A stretch of DNA of 9,929 bases from the NCBI GenBank assembly GCA_903891365.1, contig CAITEG010000024.1, forward strand, positions 1 to 9,929, written 5' to 3'. Shown one piece after another: positions 6,959 to 9,929 of this stretch. Source of the stretch: an uncultured bacterium (GTDB lineage Bacteria; Patescibacteriota; Minisyncoccia; Phycocordibacterales; UBA9973). The notes beneath the pieces were generated by a model. The model did not search any database. It was not told the DNA's origin and worked only from the letters and a program-made list of their open reading frames with translations. The position numbers and the translations under genes are program-made. Position 1 is the first letter of the stretch, and each line of letters starts with the position of its first letter.

Positions 6959-8785
6959 TTATAATTTAATAACATCACTTAATTTCTCTTCTCCCAAAAT
7001 ATGTAGCTCAGTAATAGCACGAGTCAGAGCCACATAAAGAAGGTCCCTTTGCATTCTTTCTCTCTCTTCTATATGTTCAGGAATAACATCTATGTGATGT
7101 TTAATTTCAAATGCTCTCTTACTTACTCCTACTATAAAGACTAGATCAAACTCTACCCCCTGCGACTCAAGCATAGTCAAGACGTGTATATTTTTATTGT
7201 CAGAAAATTCTTTTTTGTAGATAAGAAGACTTTCTTCATCTTTTGATATTATACCAATACTACCATTTTCATACTTCGATATGTATTCTTTTATATGCCT
7301 TATCCCCTCTTCTTCCTTATTTATTTTGACTTCCTGTATAGCAGGACCGATCTTCACTTCTTCAGGTATTTCTACCTTATATCCTAGACTCTTTATAAAA
7401 GAAAGAATATTTTTAGTATTTCTATAAACTTTATTTAATTTAATATTTTTGTCTATAGGAATAACTTCCCCTACTTCTTCCCAATTCCTTACAGTTCCAA
7501 GTTTAACTTGTTGAGCAATATCACCTACATATACAACAGACTTTGTATCTTCTTGTTGGCAATTTTTTAAAATTCGTAACTGTTCTGGAAGATAATTTTG
7601 GAATTCATCAACAATCATAAGTGAATATACAGCTGGAGTTTTCTCTATCTTATTTACAATTTTATCTTTCACAAAAGTCTTATACCATCTCTTTAATTCA
7701 AATTTTCCAAACTTTTTATAATAAGATTCTAAAAGGATTACTAGATCAAATCTATCTAATCTTTTTTCCTTCTTTTGTTTATCAAATAATTCTAAAGCAT
7801 CTTTAGTAAAACTGTTATTGTATACACCATTTAAAATAGCTGTTATGTTCTTATTCCAATTAGGAATGACTTTACCTCTTAAAATTTTTAACTTTTGGTA
7901 TTCATAAATATCTTTCTCTTCTTCATTCTTTCCATATCTTTCTATATATGAATAATCATCGGTATCCAATATCTTTAATGCCCACTCCGCAAAGGTTGTA
8001 ATATTTACATCATTTATTCCAAGCCCAGGTAAAAGAGTACTAAAATATTCTTTAGTACCAATGTCTTGAACAAAAACAGAAATAGATCTAGCTGGATAAA
8101 ACAAAGAGGTGTCTGGGGCTTGCGTTAGATAAGCTACTCGATGGAGAGCAAGGGTCGTCTTCCCCGAACCGGCTGGACCTGAAATAACAAGAGGTCCTCT
8201 ATGACTTGCACGAATGACTTGATCTTGAGCCTTCTCTATCTGAGCTACGATTTCAGGAAGAGCAAATTCACTTTTTTGCTTTGTAAAATGCTCCTGATAT
8301 ACAAGTTCTCTTGGTTTACCTTCTCCTTCTAGGGCAAAGAATATAACCTTACCATCAACTATCATATACTGCTCCTTTTGCTTTATCATTACCGTTTTAG
8401 TAGTTCCATCTGGAAGCTTATACGAGGCCTTTCCTGGATTTTCAAAACGAATCGAGGCTACTGGTGATACCCACGAATAGATGGACTCTTCAGAAAACTG
8501 ATGCTTAGAAAAAAAATAATTTTTCTTTTCTCCTTTTTCATCAACAATAGAGCACTTTATAAAGTAAGGAGATCCATCTAAATGATGAAGCTCTAATACT
8601 CTATTTTGAGCATTAGCGACTAATTGCATCTGAACCATTTGATCTTCTGGTCTCATTCTTGATATATCTTTCAAACTTTTACTAGCCAAAACTTTAGTGA
8701 CTTCTAACTGTTCTTTGACTTTTAGACGGATAAAATCAATATGCAACTTTAAACTATTTAATAATTTTTCTTTATATTTTTCCAT
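6959..8785 (-). CDS. helD: HelD-like SF1 ATPase (RNA polymerase recycling factor family)
   Basis: A 608-residue superfamily 1 ATPase. HelD proteins bind RNA polymerase and use ATP hydrolysis to release stalled or inactive complexes; that role is inferred from family. The N-terminal 65 residues are highly charged and helical, as in the HelD coiled coil that enters the secondary channel. Next come GSPYFIKCSIVD (71-82) and IYSWVSPVASIRFENPG (102-118), the HelD equivalent of the usual Y-x-W-R-S-P-I-A-S block. Helicase motifs are Walker A GPAGSGKTTLALHRVAYL (203-220), motif II VDEFQN (392-397), motif III YVGDIAQQ (419-426), motif IV VYRNTKNI (453-460), motif V TMLESQGVEFDLVFI (537-551) and motif VI YVALTRAI (584-591). 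Motif II ends in N rather than the usual D, and motif V has ESQG for KSKG or similar. It is shorter than typical HelD (about 700-780). A generic UvrD-like ATPase is the alternative. The region upstream carries a terminator and a promoter. Confidence 0.82.
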   Translation of the reverse strand: MEKYKEKLLNSLKLHIDFIRLKVKEQLEVTKVLASKSLKDISRMRPEDQMVQMQLVANAQNRVLELHHLDGSPYFIKCSIVDEKGEKKNYFFSKHQFSEESIYSWVSPVASIRFENPGKASYKLPDGTTKTVMIKQKEQYMIVDGKVIFFALEGEGKPRELVYQEHFTKQKSEFALPEIVAQIEKAQDQVIRASHRGPLVISGPAGSGKTTLALHRVAYLTQAPDTSLFYPARSISVFVQDIGTKEYFSTLLPGLGINDVNITTFAEWALKILDTDDYSYIERYGKNEEEKDIYEYQKLKILRGKVIPNWNKNITAILNGVYNNSFTKDALELFDKQKKEKRLDRFDLVILLESYYKKFGKFELKRWYKTFVKDKIVNKIEKTPAVYSLMIVDEFQNYLPEQLRILKNCQQEDTKSVVYVGDIAQQVKLGTVRNWEEVGEVIPIDKNIKLNKVYRNTKNILSFIKSLGYKVEIPEEVKIGPAIQEVKINKEEEGIRHIKEYISKYENGSIGIISKDEESLLIYKKEFSDNKNIHVLTMLESQGVEFDLVFIVGVSKRAFEIKHHIDVIPEHIEERERMQRDLLYVALTRAITELHILGEEKLSDVIKL

Positions 8786-8793
8786 AATTTTGT

Positions 8794-8799
8794 ATTAAA
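8794..8799 (-). promoter_or_regulatory. Possible proximal -10 for the HelD-like gene
   Basis: TTTAAT (8799-8794), a 5/6 match to TATAAT, lies 8 nt before ATG 8785 and overlaps the U-tract of the terminator. It lacks the TGn extension found at the other promoters here and has only a weak TGTAAA (8822-8817) as -35. Confidence 0.25.
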
Positions 8800-8819
8800 A
8801 AAACCGCTTTGGGCGGTTT
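8797..8819 (-). terminator. Intrinsic terminator upstream of the HelD-like gene
   Basis: On the minus strand AAACCGC (8819-8813), loop CCAAA and GCGGTTT (8807-8801) form a 7-bp stem. Its 3' arm runs straight on into more T, giving seven consecutive T (8803-8797). It is a classical Rho-independent terminator 11 nt before the ATG of the next gene. It may end the ABC transporter transcript, the short leader transcript from the promoter at 8879-8907, or both. Confidence 0.85.
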
Positions 8820-8871
8820 ACATAATGCTCTTTGGACCAATTTTATTTGAATAATAATTTAACCTAAACAT
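8818..8871 (-). CDS. Possible 17-codon leader peptide ORF
   Basis: An ATG at 8871 opens MFRLNYYSNKIGPKSIM and stops at TAA 8820-8818, which touches the 5' arm of the terminator. It starts 7 nt after an extended -10, the same geometry as the full-length genes here, so it would sit at the 5' end of a leaderless transcript. A ribosome reaching its stop would cover the first terminator arm. There is no homology evidence and chance is possible for an ORF this short. An in-frame ATG further upstream overlaps the -10 itself and so is a less likely start. Confidence 0.35.
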   Translation of the reverse strand: MFRLNYYSNKIGPKSIM

Positions 8872-8878
8872 AAGAGAA

Positions 8879-8907
8879 ATCATACCAGAAGGTCTTAATC
8901 TTGGCAA
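8879..8907 (-). promoter_or_regulatory. Strong promoter in the transporter-HelD spacer
   Basis: TTGCCA (8907-8902), 5/6 to TTGACA, is followed after exactly 17 nt by TATGAT (8884-8879), 5/6 to TATAAT, with TGG (8887-8885) giving an extended -10. It is the best complete promoter in the window. Predicted start is near 8872, producing a transcript of about 75 nt if the terminator at 8797-8819 is used, or the HelD-like mRNA if it is passed. Confidence 0.65.
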
Positions 8908-8933
8908 GTGGATAACTTTTATCTATTTTATGA

Positions 8934-9677
8934 TTAAATCTGTATCTTTTTAAAGAAATAACTTCCAAGCCATAAGAAAATAGCAGTGACAATAGAAAGG
9001 ACGGTTAAATCTAAACCAAGACCATAGTGACTTGTATTTATAAGCAGAGATCTAAAAGCATCTACCCCATAAGAGAGTGGATCGAGCTTTGTAATAAAGC
9101 TTAATGCTTTAGGTAGATTATCAAGTGGGAATAAGGCTCCTGATAAAAAGAAAAGTGGCATTATAAGAAAATTCATTATGAGCTGAAAGCCTTGCATGTC
9201 ATCAAGAAGTGAAGCAATCATTGTACCGAGAGCTGTGAAAAGAAGAGCCACCAAAAACATTATAGGAATCGTAAGTAATATTCCAATAAAACTATATGGA
9301 TGAAAACCAAAAATAACAGCGAGAGCAAGGACGATGAGGCCTTGCATTGTAGCGACGGTTGCTCCTCCCATTGTCCTGCCTATCATAATATTCAAACGTG
9401 ACATTGGAGCCACCATCATTTCTTTCAAAAAGCCAAACTGTCTATCCCAAATAATCTCTATTCCTGTAAAAACAGAAGTAAAGATAATACTCATACCGAT
9501 AATCCCGGGAGCTAGGAAATTTATATAGTTCCCCTCTCCTGCTTTTTGATACACAGAACCAAAACCATAACCCATCGCCAAAAGGAAAAGGAGTGGCTGA
9601 GCCAAAGAACCTAAAATTCTAGATTTAGAGCGTAGATATCTTTTAATTTGTCTTAACCAAAGGATGTATATTTTCAT
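8934..9677 (-). CDS. ABC-2 type transporter permease (DrrB-like)
   Basis: A 247-residue inner-membrane subunit of an export ABC transporter, pairing with the ATPase encoded just upstream. Six hydrophobic segments can be read at about 21-42, 55-75, 103-124, 129-156, 163-183 and 221-241. Between segments 2 and 3 is the cytoplasmic loop WDRQFGFLKEMMVAPMSR (77-94), which matches the coupling-helix motif of ABC-2 permeases (G-F/L-x-E-x-L/M-V-A-P-x-S-R). PLFFLSGALFPLDNLP (174-189) and DPLSYGVDAFRSLL (199-212) are also typical of this family. The substrate cannot be told: relatives export drugs, lipids or polysaccharides. The start ATG lies 11 nt after the ATPase stop with no Shine-Dalgarno or own promoter visible, so co-transcription with the ATPase gene is likely. 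Confidence 0.92.
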   Translation of the reverse strand: MKIYILWLRQIKRYLRSKSRILGSLAQPLLFLLAMGYGFGSVYQKAGEGNYINFLAPGIIGMSIIFTSVFTGIEIIWDRQFGFLKEMMVAPMSRLNIMIGRTMGGATVATMQGLIVLALAVIFGFHPYSFIGILLTIPIMFLVALLFTALGTMIASLLDDMQGFQLIMNFLIMPLFFLSGALFPLDNLPKALSFITKLDPLSYGVDAFRSLLINTSHYGLGLDLTVLSIVTAIFLWLGSYFFKKIQI

Positions 9678-9688
9678 ATTTTAATTCA

Positions 9689-9929
9689 TTATCTTTTCCA
9701 CATTCTACGACTTGTACGCATCTGATCGACAGATGTAGCTGACTCTTCACGAATAACATTGCCAGTCAAAGAAAGGAAAGCGTCTTCAAGTGAATTAGTA
9801 TTTGTTTTTTCTTTTAATTCGGCTGATGTACCAGAAGCAATAATTTTGCCATGATCAATAATAGCTATCTTGTCTGCTATTCTATCTGCTTCCTCCATAT
9901 AGTGTGTTGTAAAGAAAATGGTTGTCCCC
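9689..9929 (-). CDS. ABC transporter ATP-binding protein (DrrA/CcmA-like), C-terminal 80 residues, 5' part outside window
   Basis: The frame is open to the right edge. It begins inside the conserved core at GTTIFFTTHYMEEADRIAD, where the H-loop histidine of TTHYMEEA follows the Walker B region that lies outside the window. IAIIDHGKIIASGT is the standard strand and turn after the H-loop, and SLEDAFLSLTG is the usual tail of drug or lipid export ATPases of the DrrA, NatA and CcmA type. The Walker A, signature and Walker B motifs are not visible. The first ATG in the frame within the window, at 9898, is internal (the M of THYMEEA), not the start. The protein would power the permease encoded 11 nt downstream. 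The basic C-terminus TSRRMWKR is short and charged. Confidence 0.94.
   Translation of the reverse strand, partial: GTTIFFTTHYMEEADRIADKIAIIDHGKIIASGTSAELKEKTNTNSLEDAFLSLTGNVIREESATSVDQMRTSRRMWKR

Noticed and set aside
1734..9528. Other plus-strand ORFs of 61-130 codons lying opposite the helicase, racemase, pyk, HelD-like and permease genes
   Set aside because: All lie inside well-supported minus-strand genes and their translations resemble antisense reading, with no family motif.
9689..9898. ATG at 9898 as the start of a small separate protein
   Set aside because: The frame continues upstream with the conserved ABC ATPase sequence TTHYMEEAD, so this ATG is internal.
1..9929. Use of TGA as a glycine codon, as in Gracilibacteria or Absconditabacteria
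   Set aside because: All full-length genes read through with no in-frame TGA and with ordinary GGN glycine codons; stops are TAA or TAG. Absence of TGA stops alone is weak evidence in an AT-rich window.
1..9929. CRISPR array, insertion sequence, tRNA or rRNA
   Set aside because: No direct repeat series, transposase, cloverleaf or ribosomal RNA segment was recognised on either strand.

Overview
The window is AT-rich, and every recognisable gene lies on the minus strand. Gene content and style suggest a reduced bacterial genome, most likely from the Candidate Phyla Radiation (Patescibacteria, Parcubacteria-like). This is inferred from a PheS that lacks its N-terminal tRNA-binding arm, a UvrD helicase fused to a RecB-type nuclease domain, the absence of any visible Shine-Dalgarno sequence, and TAA/TAG-only stops with no sign of TGA recoding. 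No phylogenetic computation was possible.

In the direction of transcription (right to left) the order is: the C-terminal end of an ABC transporter ATPase (9689-9929, cut by the window edge); its ABC-2 type permease (8934-9677); a 148-base spacer holding a strong promoter, a possible 17-codon leader ORF and an intrinsic terminator; a HelD-like SF1 ATPase (6959-8785); pyruvate kinase (5444-6859); a class I SAM-dependent methyltransferase (4704-5420); a spacer with a 38-bp perfect palindrome; an Asp/Glu racemase, probably MurI (3814-4599); a UvrD-family helicase with a C-terminal PD-(D/E)XK nuclease domain (807-3797); and pheS (1-706, 3' end outside the window).

This is mostly a run of housekeeping genes, not one functional operon: export (ABC pair), RNA polymerase recycling (HelD), the last step of glycolysis (Pyk), D-glutamate supply for peptidoglycan (MurI), DNA repair or recombination (helicase-nuclease) and translation (PheS). 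The sequence argues for single-gene transcription. Six positions carry an extended -10 element (TGn plus a TATAAT-like hexamer), and at five of them an ATG begins only 6-8 nt downstream, which implies leaderless mRNAs. Only pyk has a longer untranslated leader.

The observations most worth a second look are: the promoter/leader-ORF/terminator unit before the HelD-like gene, which has the layout of an attenuator; the PheS C-terminus, which leaves the family pattern exactly where motif 3 should start; a small palindromic element inserted in frame in the methyltransferase; and the 38-bp palindrome upstream of murI. No mobile element, CRISPR array, tRNA or rRNA was seen.
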